This document shows, piece after piece, positions 52,780 through 63,715 of a DNA stretch of 64,000 nt. Made by a program: the position numbers and the translations under genes. The notes below the pieces were generated by a model. That model was not told where the DNA came from, did no database searches, and saw only the letters and a program-made list of their open reading frames with translations. Position 1 is the first letter of the stretch. Every line of letters starts with the position of its first letter. Source of the stretch: Megalobrama amblycephala (taxonomy: Eukaryota > Chordata > Actinopteri > Cypriniformes > Xenocyprididae); NCBI RefSeq assembly GCF_018812025.1, contig NC_063050.1, positions 13,309,037 through 13,373,036 on the forward strand, written 5' to 3'.

Positions 52780-53852
52780 GTTGTTTGCAGTCACGTGGTT
52801 CTGGTGACGTGCATAATACCGGTGGAGGGCAAGCAGTGAAAATTAGAAAGGAAGAGATGGAGAAAAGTCTGTACTGTGCTGGATTAGAATGGTATAAACA
52901 GAAAATCACAACATATGTTAGACGTGATCTTTATGTTATGAAGATGAGCGACTTTTCCACTGAATTGAAAGACTTGATTGCCATCGAGGAGGTAAATATA
53001 GAGGATGTAAAGCTGCGTCGCGCCGTGTTCGCGCTGTCTTTCTACAAGTGAAGTTAGGGCAGTATTTTGATTTTCTGTCGCGATTGTGAAAAATGTCGCC
53101 ATTGTAGGTCATTTATGCTGAATCGAGAATAGCTAGAGGAGCTCATATCATCGTTCATGGAAAAAACTGGACGGTGTAATACAACTGTTGCCTTTTATAC
53201 ATGTAAAAACACACTAAGGGAAGCAGGTTGAGGAGGTGACGGGAAGACGCCATATATCAAAGCTAATAATGTCGCTGATGTAACACACTCCCTATCACTC
53301 AATAAATGTTTTTGAAAGTGTTGTCTTTGTTGTTGAATCGACTTCTGTCAGCTTGTTAAACATTTATTTATTTGGGCATTTTCTACCATATGATGGCTGA
53401 AGCAGCAGCACGTGACACTGTTCTCATGGTAACCAGATCAACATTGTGAACGGAATACTACAAAACTGAAGTGAAAACTCCAAATTATCATTCAATGGGA
53501 TAAAATATCTTCTCTTCCCTGCAAACGATACAACGAAGTATGTGAATATTTAACCGATGATATACTAAAGGTAAGCAGGTGTCCATATTCATTTGAGTAT
53601 CAACAGAGCAAAACACTATTAAAGGCGACAACTTTTAAAGTTAAAAAACTATATAAGTTATAAAAAACGCTATAAGTTATGTAAATTATATAAACACCTT
53701 CTGGGTTCTCGATTTTATCGATTTGAGCAACCATAAACGATGCAAAACAAATGAATTTTGAGGTTTTGATAGGATTCCTATATAGAAAAATCACTCCCTG
53801 CCCTCCAGACTCATTTGCACTGCTGCTGTGACGTCATGTGCAAACAACCTAT
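52776..53852. mobile_element. TIR element (ATAGGTTGTTTGCA ends), 1.1 kb
   Basis: ATAGGTTGTTTGCA at 52,776 is inverted at 53,839-53,852, with further matches (GGAGGGCA.GCAGTG). It shares CTATAG with the neighbouring element, so the border between them is ambiguous. It contains the short frame 52,858-53,051. Confidence 0.55.
52858..53051 (+). CDS. Unknown 64-codon frame (MEKSLYCAGLEWYK…)
   Basis: An ATG in fair context (GAGATGG) opens a frame with protein-like composition (…YVRRDLYVMKMSDFSTEL, EEVNIEDVKLRRAVF) to a stop at 53,049-53,051. It lies inside a TIR element and could be a leftover 5' exon of a transposon protein. Not recognised. Confidence 0.3.
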
Positions 53853-53933
53853 TGACGACGGACATTATCAGGGAATAGAGGGTATGCACATGATGTCACC
53901 GTTGTCCGTTGTGACTGCGGTTACGCCCACTGA

Positions 53934-54200
53934 GTGGCAAAAAGACTGAGTGGCACTATGGTTTCCAGCGTGAATGCTGCGAAAAACACACAAAACACAT
54001 CCAAAACGGGAAAGAGCTTTGTGATCGACTGTACAAAAAGATTTGACACAAAATCTGAGGTATATTTTTACAGACTGCCGGAAGCTACAGAAAAAAGAAG
54101 CAAATGGATCACTGCAATTCACAGAAACAGCTGGACTCCAGACAGAGAAACATGGATTTGCAGTTATCATTTTGTGTCCGAATGTTGGATTTTGGTTTAA
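53934..54200 (+). pseudogene. THAP-domain-like fragment
   Basis: A frame with FYRLPEATEKRSKWITAI and ETWICSYHFVSECW, matching the second half of THAP zinc fingers (the C..H pair and a basic tryptophan-rich middle). The N-terminal CxxC half is not convincing (CTKR only). Likely the 5' exon remnant of a THAP transposase (P, Kolobok or related) rather than a host THAP gene. Confidence 0.55.
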
Positions 54201-54740
54201 AATCATATCCTATACAATGAATTGTTATATATTGTGTTGACAACTCATTAAATATTTACCATCTTATATTCTGCATAATTGGGTGTGTTAGGATGTACCA
54301 GCAGCCAGAGGTGTAAAAAAAAAAAAAAAAAAGTAGCAGGGTACAAAAATGCACAGAGTGGTTTTAATCCCAAAAGTGTGTGCACATACCCATGCTCAGT
54401 CCCTTCAAAATATAAGTCCTAGGTCACAGTCAGTCTGTGACAGGGTGTTTTTAAATAAATGCTGACAAAAACAAATTTTAGGGCTGGACGATATGACGAT
54501 ATATAACATGGATATAAGTGATCACTGCGATTTAAACCTACCTAGTATTTATATAAAGTGTTCACAGGCAGATTTGCTTTATGTATTTCCTCAGCGTTGA
54601 AATCAGGCACATATTAATGTCAGGAAACACGACTCCTGGCTGCATGTCAATATCCATGGATTAGGTTTCTTTAACATGTTATAAGAAACACTTTCTAGCC
54701 CAACCTTTAGTGTAAATGTTTGTTTTACTCACGTTTTTGC
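54201..54740. other. Spacer, no gene seen
   Basis: A/T-rich with an A-run at 54,317-54,332. Confidence 0.5.
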
Positions 54741-54870
54741 AGTTCCCTTTCAAGGGAACTCACGCTGCGTAGTCATGAAGCACGTATGAAATCTGTCCAA
54801 TCGGGAGACGGAATGTCATAGGCGGGTGATGTCACAGACCAGGAACTATAAAGTCAGCCCGAAAACACTC

Positions 54871-55024
54871 TTTTTTTTTTTTTTTTTATTAAACAGCATA
54901 CAGGGGATACATGAAATAGATTTGAAACAAAATACAAAAAAGAGCGCATAAACAAGGAAGCGAGAGAAGAAAAAAAAAAAAAAAAACTTCCATTTTCAGG
55001 AAATATACAGGAGGTATTATAATG
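54871..55024 (-). mobile_element. Retroposed poly(A) sequence with 15-bp TSD
   Basis: It is flanked by AGCCCGAAAACACTC at 54,856-54,870 and 55,025-55,039. On the minus strand it ends AATAAA followed directly by an A-run, so it looks like the 3' end of an mRNA or a SINE copied by LINE machinery. The parent transcript was not identified. Confidence 0.8.
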
Positions 55025-55135
55025 AGCCCGAAAACACTCATATTCAGCTTCTGTGTCTTCAGCAAGCGCTACGTGTGATCTTGAGCCTGTCTTATTTAGT
55101 GTTGTCTGTCTACCATCATTGATTTCTTTGATATC

Positions 55136-56540
55136 ATGGCGAGTGAACAGCAGTTTAGGAAGTGTGTTCATCCCTGCCCTCGCTTTATTACGAGTGGGGA
55201 TACACACGACCTTTGTGTTGTTTGTCTGGGAGTGCAGCATGCCCAGGCAGCTCTCGAGGGGGCTGCCTGCGTGGATTGTGAGCAGTTTCCTATGAGGACG
55301 CTGCGCTCCCGCCGAGCCCTCTTCTGCTGAGGCAGAACGGCGTCTTATGTCCTGGGGCTCGCAAATGGATGTAGCAGCGGGGTTAGAGACGGGCCCTGCC
55401 TTATCTCTGCCCTCACCTGCTGCATCCAGTGTATCTATTCGGAGGCAGGAAGGTTTCTTATGCTCCGGTAGATACAGTCACGCTGATGGCGTCTAGTTCC
55501 GAGGAGCTGGATGTTGTCAGCGTGGCAACGGGAGATTCTGAAGACTCACCACTTCAATCTCCCGCGAGCGAGGAGCTCATGGAGGTGCTTTTTCGTGCTG
55601 TTGCCAAGTTAGACATCGACTGGCCAGCCGAGAAGCAAGAGCAGCGAGTCAAAAGTAAGCTAGACGAACGCTTCCTACTGTCTAGATCTGCTCAACCTCC
55701 ACATTGGGCTTTACCGTTCTTTCCCGACCTCCACACTGAGGTGTCGAGGTCGTGGAAAAGACCAGTTTATACCTGTGTTTATACCCCTCAGAACTCTGTC
55801 TACAGTAACATTGCTGGTTTGAGGAGACACGGGTATGGGGCGATGCCAAGAGCGGAGGAGACGCTTGCGAGCCATCTCTCTCTGCAGGCGGCGTCGTCCC
55901 TTAAAGCCCCGACGTTGCCCACTAAGCGCTGGTGGGCAAAGCGTACTCGGCAGCAGGTCAGGCTGCGGCGTGCTTGCACACTATGTCTATCTTGCAAGCA
56001 TACCAAGCTGACCTGCTGAAGGACTTGGGGGAAAGTGATGAAGTGGGGGCAGATCTCATTCAAGAGTTACGTCTCACTGCCAATCTAGCCCTCCGTGCCA
56101 CTAAGGAGACGGCCAAGTCAGTGGGCCGTACTATGGCAGCCCTGGTGGCTACGGAGCGGCATTTGTGGCTTAATCTCACTGAGATTAAGGACAAGGATAA
56201 GACGTTTCTCTTGGATGCCCCACTTGATCCTTCCAACCTTTTCGGTGACGCTATTACATCTGTCACTGAGAGGTTCCAAGAGGCCAAGAAACAGTCTGCC
56301 GCATTGCAGCAGTTTCTGCCTCGTCGGGCCCAAGTCCCTTCTGCTGCTGGGCGGGAGCAGCAGAAGCCGATTACGAGCTCCTCGCAATACAGACAACAAC
56401 AGAAGCAGAGTGTTGCTACCCATACTCCCCCTCCGAGGAGTTGTGATGCGGGGCAACGCTCTCAGGCGAAGCCTTCTAAGGGCAAGACGGATCTGAGGGC
56501 CGTCATTGCTGCTAAGAGGGCTTCGTCTAAGAAATCCTGA
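55136..56540 (+). pseudogene. DIRS copy 2 gag-like ORF1
   Basis: The ATG at 55,136 opens MASEQQFRKCVHPCPRF with the CVVCLG … CVDC zinc-ribbon-like boxes. A stop comes at 55,328-55,330, and the rest continues in other frames (55,429-56,019, then 55,932-56,540, ending RAVIAAKRASSKKS). It is homologous throughout to the intact 497-codon ORF1 of copy 1. At least two breaks. Confidence 0.8.
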
Positions 56541-56685
56541 CGCCAGAGTAGTCAGGATCCTGAGGGTGGTCCCCTCCGGAGGCAATCGGTGTTCACCTCT
56601 TTATACGGTGCCCGTTTGCCTTCGGTGACCTCAGGGGGGCGCTCTGCCAACCCCGCCACATTGCCGGGGCGCAGTAGTTCCCCAC

Positions 56686-58190
56686 GTGTCACCCGAGGGT
56701 GGCGCGCTCTCTCTGCAGCCATGCCAGTTGTTCCCTGCCGGGGCTCCGCTTCAGGGCACTGTGCTGGCTGCCCATATTCCACCAGAGGCCAGCCTCGAGA
56801 GGCTGCTTCACTTAGTAGATTTTTTGTCAGAGTGGAAAAATCTGTCAAAAGTATCTCAATGGGTCCTGCGCACAGTAGAAAAGGGGTATGCGATTCAGTT
56901 CAGATCACGCCCACCCCGATTCAATGGGATTCTGACTACTGTAACCCGAGCAGGCTCTGGTGTTGGTACAAGAAGTACAGACACTCTTGCGAAAGGAGGC
57001 TATAGAGAGGGTATGCAGGGCATCCACATTCTAAACTACATAGAAGATTGGTTGATTCTGGCTCAATCAGAGCAGATGGCGGTTCAACAACGAGATGTTG
57101 TTCTCGCTCACATGAAAAGGTTGGGGTTGAGTTTAAACGCAAAGAAAAGTGTGCTTTCTCCAGCTCAGAGAACCACTTATCTAGGCGTGGTATGGGATTC
57201 GGTGATTATGCGCGCCCGTTTATCTCCGGCTCGTATATAATCGATCCTCACTACCGTCTCAGACATAAATCTAGGCCAGTCACTCACTGTCAAACAGTTT
57301 CTGAGACTGTTAGGTCTTATGGCAGCAGCGTCCAACGTGATACCCTTTGGCCTGCTGAACATGAGACCACTGCAGTGGTGGCTCAAAACCAAGGGGTTCT
57401 CTCCGAGGGGGAATCTATTTCGTATGATCAGAGTCACGCGGCGTTGCTTACGTGCTCTAGTCATATGGAAGCAACCTTGGTTTCTGTCCCAGGGACCTGT
57501 GTTGGGGGCTCTCAGTCATCGCGTCACGCTAACGACAGATGCATCCCTCATGGGCTGGGGGGCGATCATGAGTGGTCGCTCAACTCGAGGTCTGTGGCAG
57601 GACCATCATCTTTCATGGCACATAAACTGCCTGGAGATGATGGCGGTATTTCTAGCATTGAAATACTTCCTCCCAGACCTCAGGGATCATCATGTGCTAG
57701 TCCGTTCAGACAACACATCGGTGGTCTCATACATAAATCATCAGGGGGGTCTGAGGTCACGCCCCTTATACAAGCTGGCGAATCAGATCCTCCTTTGGTC
57801 CCAAGGGAAATTGCTCTCTCAGGGCAGTGTACATCCCATGGTACCTGAATGTGGGAGCAGACATCCTGTCGAGGCAGGGGCCGAGGCCCGGGGAATGGAG
57901 ACTTCACCCCGAGGTGGTGAAGCTCTTATGGGAGAACTACGGCGAAGCAAAAGTTGACCTGTTTGCGTCTCGAGAGACAACTCACTGTCCACTGTTGTTC
58001 TCGATGTCAAACCCAGCACCTCTTGGGCTGGATGCTATGGTACAGCCGTGGCCGAGGCTACCGCTGTATGCATTTCCCCCGATTGCGCTGCTCCCGGGAG
58101 TTCTGGAGAGAGTTCGCCGGGATGGGGTCCGTCTGTTATTAATAGCCCCGTTCTGGCCGGCCCGAGTTTGGTTCTCAGTCCAGAGCTCTC
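56686..58190 (+). pseudogene. DIRS copy 2 RT and RNase H
   Basis: The start of RT (LERLLHLVDFLSEWKNL, RSRPPRFNGIL) is joined by a deletion near 56,990-57,015 to the active-site block, so the fingers/palm motifs between are missing. The catalytic box reads NYIEDWLILAQSE instead of the YIDD of copy 1. RNase H (TTDASLMGWGAIMSG, HINCLEMMAVFLALKYF, VRSDNTSVVSYINH) is in a good frame from 57,319. A frameshift near 57,825 leads to GADILSRQGPRPGEW and the connection region. Confidence 0.82.
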
Positions 58191-58193
58191 TCC

Positions 58194-59138
58194 ACGAGGA
58201 AACTCTATACCTTGAAGTGGAGAATATTCACTTCTTGGTGTGAAAATCACCAGTGGGATCCAGTTAACTGCCCAGTTAGCGCAGTTCTGGACTTCCTGCA
58301 GGATAGATTTTCTTCAGGGTTATCCCCCTCCACGCTAAAGGTGTACGTGGCGGCCCTAGCTGCTTACCACGCTCCTTTCAGTGGGGTATCTTTGGGGAGA
58401 CACCCGCTCATTACTCGTTTCCTTTGTGGCACTTTGAGGCTTAGACCTGCAGCACGCACGAGAGTACCGGCTTGGGATTTGGCCGTCGTCTTACAAGGCC
58501 TCTCTATGGCTCCCTTCGAACCCATCGAAGAGGTTCCAGAAAAATTCCTAACATTAAAGACAGTGTTTTTTATTACTATTATGTCTCTCAGGAGAATTGG
58601 AGACATACAGGCCCTGTCGGTATCTCCATCGTGCCTTGAGTTTGCGCCTGGTAATGTTAAGGCTTTCCTGTATCCCAGACCGGGATATATACCCAAGGTT
58701 CTCACTAATCCTGTGAGACCGATTGTGCTGCAGGCCTTCTGTCCTCCTCCTTTTGTGTCATCGGACCAGGAAAAGCTTAATCTGCTGTGTCCAGTTAGGG
58801 CACTGGATGCGTATGTCCACAGAGCTGTCATGTGGAGAAAGGCTGAACAGCTTTTTATATGTTTTGGAGCACCTAGGAAGGGTCTCCCAGCATCCAAGCA
58901 GAGAATGAGCAAGTGGGTGGTCGAGGCCATCTCACTTGCTTATGAGTCAGTTGGACAGCCTTCACCATTGGCTGTTAGGGCTCATTCGACTCGGAGTATG
59001 GCTGCCTCCAAGGCTTTAATTTCAGGGCTTTCCCTTAATGACATTTGTGATGCGGCAGGCTGGTCCTCACCGCATACATTTGTAAGGTTCTATGAAGTAG
59101 ATCTCGGCTCCACTCCAGGGGTGCAGGTGTTACTGTGA
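58194..59138 (+). CDS. DIRS copy 2 tyrosine recombinase domain (intact frame)
   Basis: An open frame of about 315 codons from TRKLYTLKWRIFTSW to VLL before the stop. It is part of a polyprotein and has no own ATG in natural context. All catalytic elements of the family are present: arginine in IMSLRRIGDIQAL, HSTR in RAHSTRSMAAS, and tyrosine in HTFVRFYEVDL. The core-binding part (LSPSTLKVYVAALAAYH) is also complete. This is the best-preserved protein of the element. Confidence 0.82.
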   Translation, partial: TRKLYTLKWRIFTSWCENHQWDPVNCPVSAVLDFLQDRFSSGLSPSTLKVYVAALAAYHAPFSGVSLGRHPLITRFLCGTLRLRPAARTRVPAWDLAVVLQGLSMAPFEPIEEVPEKFLTLKTVFFITIMSLRRIGDIQALSVSPSCLEFAPGNVKAFLYPRPGYIPKVLTNPVRPIVLQAFCPPPFVSSDQEKLNLLCPVRALDAYVHRAVMWRKAEQLFICFGAPRKGLPASKQRMSKWVVEAISLAYESVGQPSPLAVRAHSTRSMAASKALISGLSLNDICDAAGWSSPHTFVRFYEVDLGSTPGVQVLL

Positions 59139-59208
59139 GTTGTGCGCTTCGGCTTCACACGAACGGTCACTTGCTCATATGGCGACGTTGGGATTATCGT
59201 TCCCATAG

Positions 59209-59244
59209 CGACTACGCAGCGCAAGTTCCCTTGAAAGGAAATGT
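59209..59244 (+). repeat. DIRS copy 2 internal complementary region
   Basis: Reverse complement, with few mismatches, of 54,741-54,776. Confidence 0.75.
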
Positions 59245-59357
59245 CTCGGTTATGTATATAACCTTAGTTCCCTGAATCGCTGCGTCGCCCTGCCATACTC
59301 CCGGCGTGCCCGTAAGCGACTTGCTTCAGTATTTCAGAAGCTGAATACAAGTCACTT

Positions 59358-59519
59358 GTTCAGGTAAACAGCAAAATGAGATGTGAATAATGACCTTCCT
59401 CAAGATTTAAAAAGAATATAAAAACATCAAAACACTCGTATGAAACTCGTGCGTATATTCAAGTGTTCTGAAGGCAAACAACAATCTCTGATGAGAAAGA
59501 AACCAGTGCAGTTTATTAT
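59358..59519 (-). other. Intron block homologous to DNA 3' of the gene-1 V exon, left part
   Basis: Matches 23,497-23,660 (GACCTTCCTCAAG … GAGAAAGAAA … TTTATTATTGAG). Its continuation is found at 63,716. Confidence 0.75.
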
Positions 59520-59543
59520 TGAGTTCACAAGTTCGCCTGCCCA

Positions 59544-59877
59544 TTCAGTCTGAATGGTTAATGGTAAAACAAACTTGGCTTGTTGTCCTCGAAGGAGGCT
59601 CGAACCCAAGGCTCGGCTCAAGCTCCAAGTTAAACCCCCCTATAACAGTACTGCATAGAGGGAGAATTAGAGAAATAGAGGAGGAGATGGGAAGGAGGAG
59701 GGATTCTGGAAAAATTGCACTAGGATGTTTGGAATGTTTGTTCAGTCTGGAATGTTTGGAATGTTGCTGGAATGTTCAGTCTTGGAATGTTTGTTCAGTC
59801 TGAATGGTTAATGGTAAAACAAACTTGGCTTGTTGTCCTCGAAGGAGGCTCGGCTCAAGCTCCAAGTTAAACCCCCC
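59544..59877. repeat. Direct repeat pair with a minisatellite between
   Basis: TTCAGTCTGAATGGTTAATG… through AAACCCCCC occurs at 59,544-59,639 and 59,794-59,877 (the first copy has 13 extra bases). Between them GGAATGTTTGTTCAGTCT-like units repeat at 59,727-59,800. Confidence 0.85.
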
Positions 59878-60080
59878 AAAAGATATTTACAAGGACAGCA
59901 AGCTGGACAGTCAACTAAGACTAGTTCAGCAATATAAGTACAGAAGACTAAAAAAGATGAGCAGAATATTTTTCGCTGTTGCCGTACTGAGGAAAAAATA
60001 AGGCAGCTTGTGTGATGAATTTCCTGCCGGAGCTAAAAGAGAAAATGAAGGCTCCTGCAGGAACAGAGTGGAGGATGAAA

Positions 60081-61560
60081 TTACTGCTGTGGCAATGAGT
60101 AATAAGTTTAGAGAGCAGTGGGGGAGATATCATTGCTGTGGTAGATTGAAATAAAGTTTTAGTCTGAAACCTGATGCGAGAGTGGTGGCCAAAATCACTG
60201 CTGCGGCAGAGGGGAATAAAGTTTAATCTGAAAGCGGTTGCAATAGCACAGGCCAAAATACCTGCTGTGGTAGTAAAATTTATTCAATTCACATTTATTT
60301 GTATAGCACTTTTCACAATACATTTTGTTTCAAAGCAGCTTTACAGAAATATCATTACAATTTAGTGTAGTCTATTATCAGAGGTCACTGTGTCCAAGTA
60401 ATGTATTTCAGAAATGTACATAGCCTATACAAATCACACAGTTATCTAAAAATGTATTAATTTACGCCAGAAACAATGGGCTCATTACATTAATTATTAT
60501 AAGCTGGGAAAATTGATTACAATATATGGAAAATTTAGCATTGGTGTTTGCTAAAAGATTATTTTTTAATGAGGGGAGAAATTACTGCTGTGGCAGTGAG
60601 AAACAAAAGTCTAACTGGAGAGCCTGAAGGGAAACCCATGCTAGGTAGTCTTGCACTGAAGTCTGTTTGGAAAGTGTTTTGGAACAATGTTTCAAAGAGT
60701 TGGGAGTATTATTGTTGTTGACAAAGAGGGGATCAGCAGGAAATTCAATTTTTGAAACTTCTGTGGGCTAAAAATAAGGAAACGGACTGGTTTGTTTGGA
60801 GGGCTATGAGTAAATTAACAATGAAAATTGAATGGCTGCTCATTAACTGATCTGTTTTGCTAGGCTTGATATTGTGGATGGTGTCGCTGTATAATACTTG
60901 GAGGTTGGAGAAAGACAAATGGATCTGTGTTGTGGATCAAATTTGGAATTGCAAGTAGATTCTGCGCATTTGAAAAATCTAAAGAATGAGAGGATGAATA
61001 GAGTGTTGATTGTTCTGGTGATGTTTTCTTAGTGATTTTCTGCAGAGGACGAATAAACATTTGCTTAATACTTTACGAGTGACAAACGAGAATCTAAAAG
61101 GCTGGGTTCAGATATTTAAATTTGCGAGCTATTAATAGCAGGAGCTTTGCTGGCAAAAATTATATTGTAGGAGAAAATGAGATGATTGAGAATATTATTT
61201 ATTGGAATGTCAGATCCACGTAGAGTGGCACCGGGGTGCATGACGAGCTTGCATATGGAGCCAATGTCCTAAATTTCTGAAGGGCAGAATTTGGACAATT
61301 GATTTTTAAATTCTGCTACACATTCTGCTTTATTTATAAATGAATCGCTAGTGGAAGACCAGATTAGCCGTCTGATGAATGGCATTAGTTCAGAGGAACT
61401 TGATCTGTTGATGCAGTAGACAGCGTTGGAGTTGTTGCAAATAGAAGAGAATGCTTTGGAGGCCCATTGTTTCCCCCACAGGATAGTGGCTGTGAAAAGA
61501 GGAGGGAGAAATCTCTGCTGCGGCAGTTAAGTAGCACGGTTTAATCAAAAAGCTGCATAT
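60081..61560. repeat. Scattered copies of a CTGCTGYGGCAG-centred unit
   Basis: Units of about 40-60 bp, with core TACTGCTGTGGCAGTGAG and followed by AATAAAGTTTAATCTGAAA, start near 60,081, 60,131, 60,194, 60,258, 60,581 and 61,511. The first four are nearly tandem at about 50-65 bp spacing; the later ones are separated by other sequence. Confidence 0.7.
60277..60370 (-). mobile_element. LINE 3'-end fragment
   Basis: The reverse complement reads …AAGCTGCTTTGAAAC … GTGCTATACAAATAAATGTG, the same tail as the LINE ending at 43,330. It interrupts the repeat series described for this region. Confidence 0.7.
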
Positions 61561-62666
61561 GTAATGGTAATGTAACAGGTGAGATATCAGATAATGATGA
61601 TACAGGCCGCTCTAAGTATATTTCTTCATAGCATTAGATGTTGTACAGCTGCTGTCTTGTCAAACGTGTTTGTTATAAATGAACGCGCTGGTGGTGCAGA
61701 TATGGCATTATGAAGATAGCTTTTAAGATTCCAATCACAAGCCAAACTTTTGTAGCATCACAGCATGTGTCCAGTTGTAGCGCAGATGTGGTTTACTAAT
61801 CCCGAACGGAGCAGTCCATCTTTAGAAATAGAATGATGCGGTAGCACTGATTTTCTCATGCTGTTTTTGTACATACAGTCTTAAAAGGGGGATCACAAAT
61901 TATTATTATAATTAGTCACATTTATTTTGGATTGTTTTCCTTGAATCATGTTTATTAATTGAACAAAGCAATAGTGACATCAGCATGGAAATATTCACAC
62001 AGTGGTTTAAGAACATCAATAAATATCATCTTGTGGATTTAACATGAAATTAACATGAGAGGCTCTCTCTCTTGCAATTTGGATGTGGCTGGCACATGTA
62101 TGTCATAAACAAACAACTTGTAGAGATCTGTCAGAACCAGCAGCTATGACGATTAAGATTTGTACGAGAATCATCTAATGACCAAACCAGTTGGAATTAG
62201 CAAATGAAAAATGTCAGGAGAGTGATTTGCATTCACGATTCAAGATTTTAGTGAAATGTACCTGTAGCTGAAAGTAAACCATACTCAGACCACCAGCCGA
62301 GATGCTATCGGTTCTCTTTTAGAAGGATCTGAGATCTGAGATGTTCAACATATGGGCCAAAAAGTCCAGCGAACCATGCTTAGGCTCCTGAAAATGAGAA
62401 CAAGCAGAAGTTCCATAGCGGTGTTGTGGGTCGGGTTTGCTACTAGGGCAGCTGTAAAGAGGGGGTGAGATGGCATTTGAGTTGATGTAGGTAGTGAATA
62501 GCTAGTGAAGGGTATAGCAGAGGCAGGCACTGTTTGCAGGGGCAGCCTCTCTCCTGGTTCAGTGTTAATTAAAGGAAAGTTATAGGAAGAAAGGAGGAGT
62601 CAGAGCAGTTCCTTGTTGCGGCTGGGAAAAATGCAGGAGAAAAATGGAGGGGAGCAGAGATGGGCA

Positions 62667-63111
62667 TGTGTGGGCAAGGCTACGAGCAACGAGCGGCCCG
62701 TGCTTTACCGTTTAGGCATGTATTAAATAATTTCTTATTTCTTGGGCTTCACTTTTTGACTTTCTCTGTGTCTTGGGATTTTTCCATTGTGCAGCTCATG
62801 TACCTACCTAGACAAAACAAGAAGTAGTAGTCCTTGGACACACCGACACTCTCACACACAACCAGAAGTTGAAGACACACACACATTTACACACATACAT
62901 TTCTTATTTGTTATTATTTTTCTTGAAATGCCATACATTGATTCTTAAGTCATATGATTGGATGCTCAAGCCATCCTGGAGATTGTTGTTTGACCTACGT
63001 CTATAAATATGACCCTTCTTCCTGAATAAATCTGAGAATGCTTTGTACCACACTTGATCTGTGTCTGCTTGGTCATTCTCCTGAGATATCTCTCGCTGCT
63101 GCTGCCACACA
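62667..63111 (+). mobile_element. Candidate solo LTR (445 bp)
   Basis: It begins TGTGTGG and ends CCACACA (perfect 7-bp inverted ends), with TATAAATA at about 63,002 and AATAAA at about 63,024 in promoter/polyadenylation order. Flanks GGGCA and TCACA do not match, so the call is tentative. Confidence 0.4.
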
Positions 63112-63210
63112 TCACAGGGGTTGAGGCGCCTGTTTCTTAACTGATGACTGACACTACAAATATTCTACCTATTATTGAGATTTTGATCTAACAGCATGAA
63201 ATCATTAAAA

Positions 63211-63570
63211 TCATCGGGGGCGACGGATCAATTGGCCCATTTGCGAATCGAGGAAAAAGAGAGCAGGGATTTTGTTCGTCTTTCGTGAAAATTGGTAGTT
63301 CGCTGCGGCAAATAACTTGACTGGATGAAAGCGGCTGAGCTGGGGTGCGCTGATGCCTAGCCGAGGGCCCGAGGAGCCCTGGGTTTTAATGGCCGCCTGA
63401 ACAAATTTGCAGGAGGACGCCGAGGATGACATGCTCACATTCCCTTGTTGTGTGTGGAAGGGGAACCAGAGGTAGAGGATCCTGGTGTAACTTGAAAACG
63501 GAAGAGTATTCTGCAGAACACTCTTTGTTGAAGGTAAAATGCTGGGTTGGGACATGCATTCAAACAACGA
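63211..63570 (-). pseudogene. Ngaro-like ORF1 fragment, copy 2
   Basis: The minus-strand frame and its DNA resemble 20,600-20,800 of copy 1 (the GCCTAGC…, AATTTGC.GGAGGA.G.CGA.GATGAC blocks). No domain recognised. Confidence 0.4.
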
Positions 63571-63715
63571 AGCGGGACCAAATGCTGGAAGAATTGCACT
63601 AGGATGACGCAGTGACTGCTGCTTATATACGCTCGTAATGAGGATTGACAGGACTGAATGTTTAGGCTCCTCCCGAACCTACATTTGGAACTACATTACA
63701 AATTATGTTCTTTCA

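Larger units (their letters stand above)
54741..59357 (+). mobile_element. DIRS-type retrotransposon, copy 2
   Basis: The 5' terminal repeat starts at 54,741 (AGTTCCCTTTCAAGGGAACT…GCTGCGTAGTC). ORF1, RT, RNase H and recombinase follow on the plus strand. An internal complementary region at 59,209-59,244 (GACTACGCAGCG…AGTTCCCTTG) pairs with the 5' end. Of the 3' terminal repeat only the start (about 59,322-59,357, CTTCAGTATTTCAGAAGCTG) is left; it is replaced by intron sequence of the CD22-like gene. It is a different subfamily from copy 1 (terminal sequences differ). A 154-bp retroposed insert lies in the 5' repeat. Confidence 0.85.
59520..63715 (-). mobile_element. Ngaro-like retrotransposon relic, copy 2
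   Basis: It interrupts the intron block between the matches to 23,660 and 23,683. The right end (…GACTGAATGTTTAGGCTCCTCC) equals the 5' side of copy 1 at 20,930-20,980. ORF1-like traces occur at 62,300-63,570. The left part holds direct repeats of about 90 bp, as expected for split direct repeats of Ngaro elements. No RT or recombinase frame is recognisable, so the centre is lost or decayed. Confidence 0.5.

Noticed and set aside
56118..56585. Minus-strand 155-codon ORF in DIRS copy 2
   Set aside because: Antisense shadow of ORF1.
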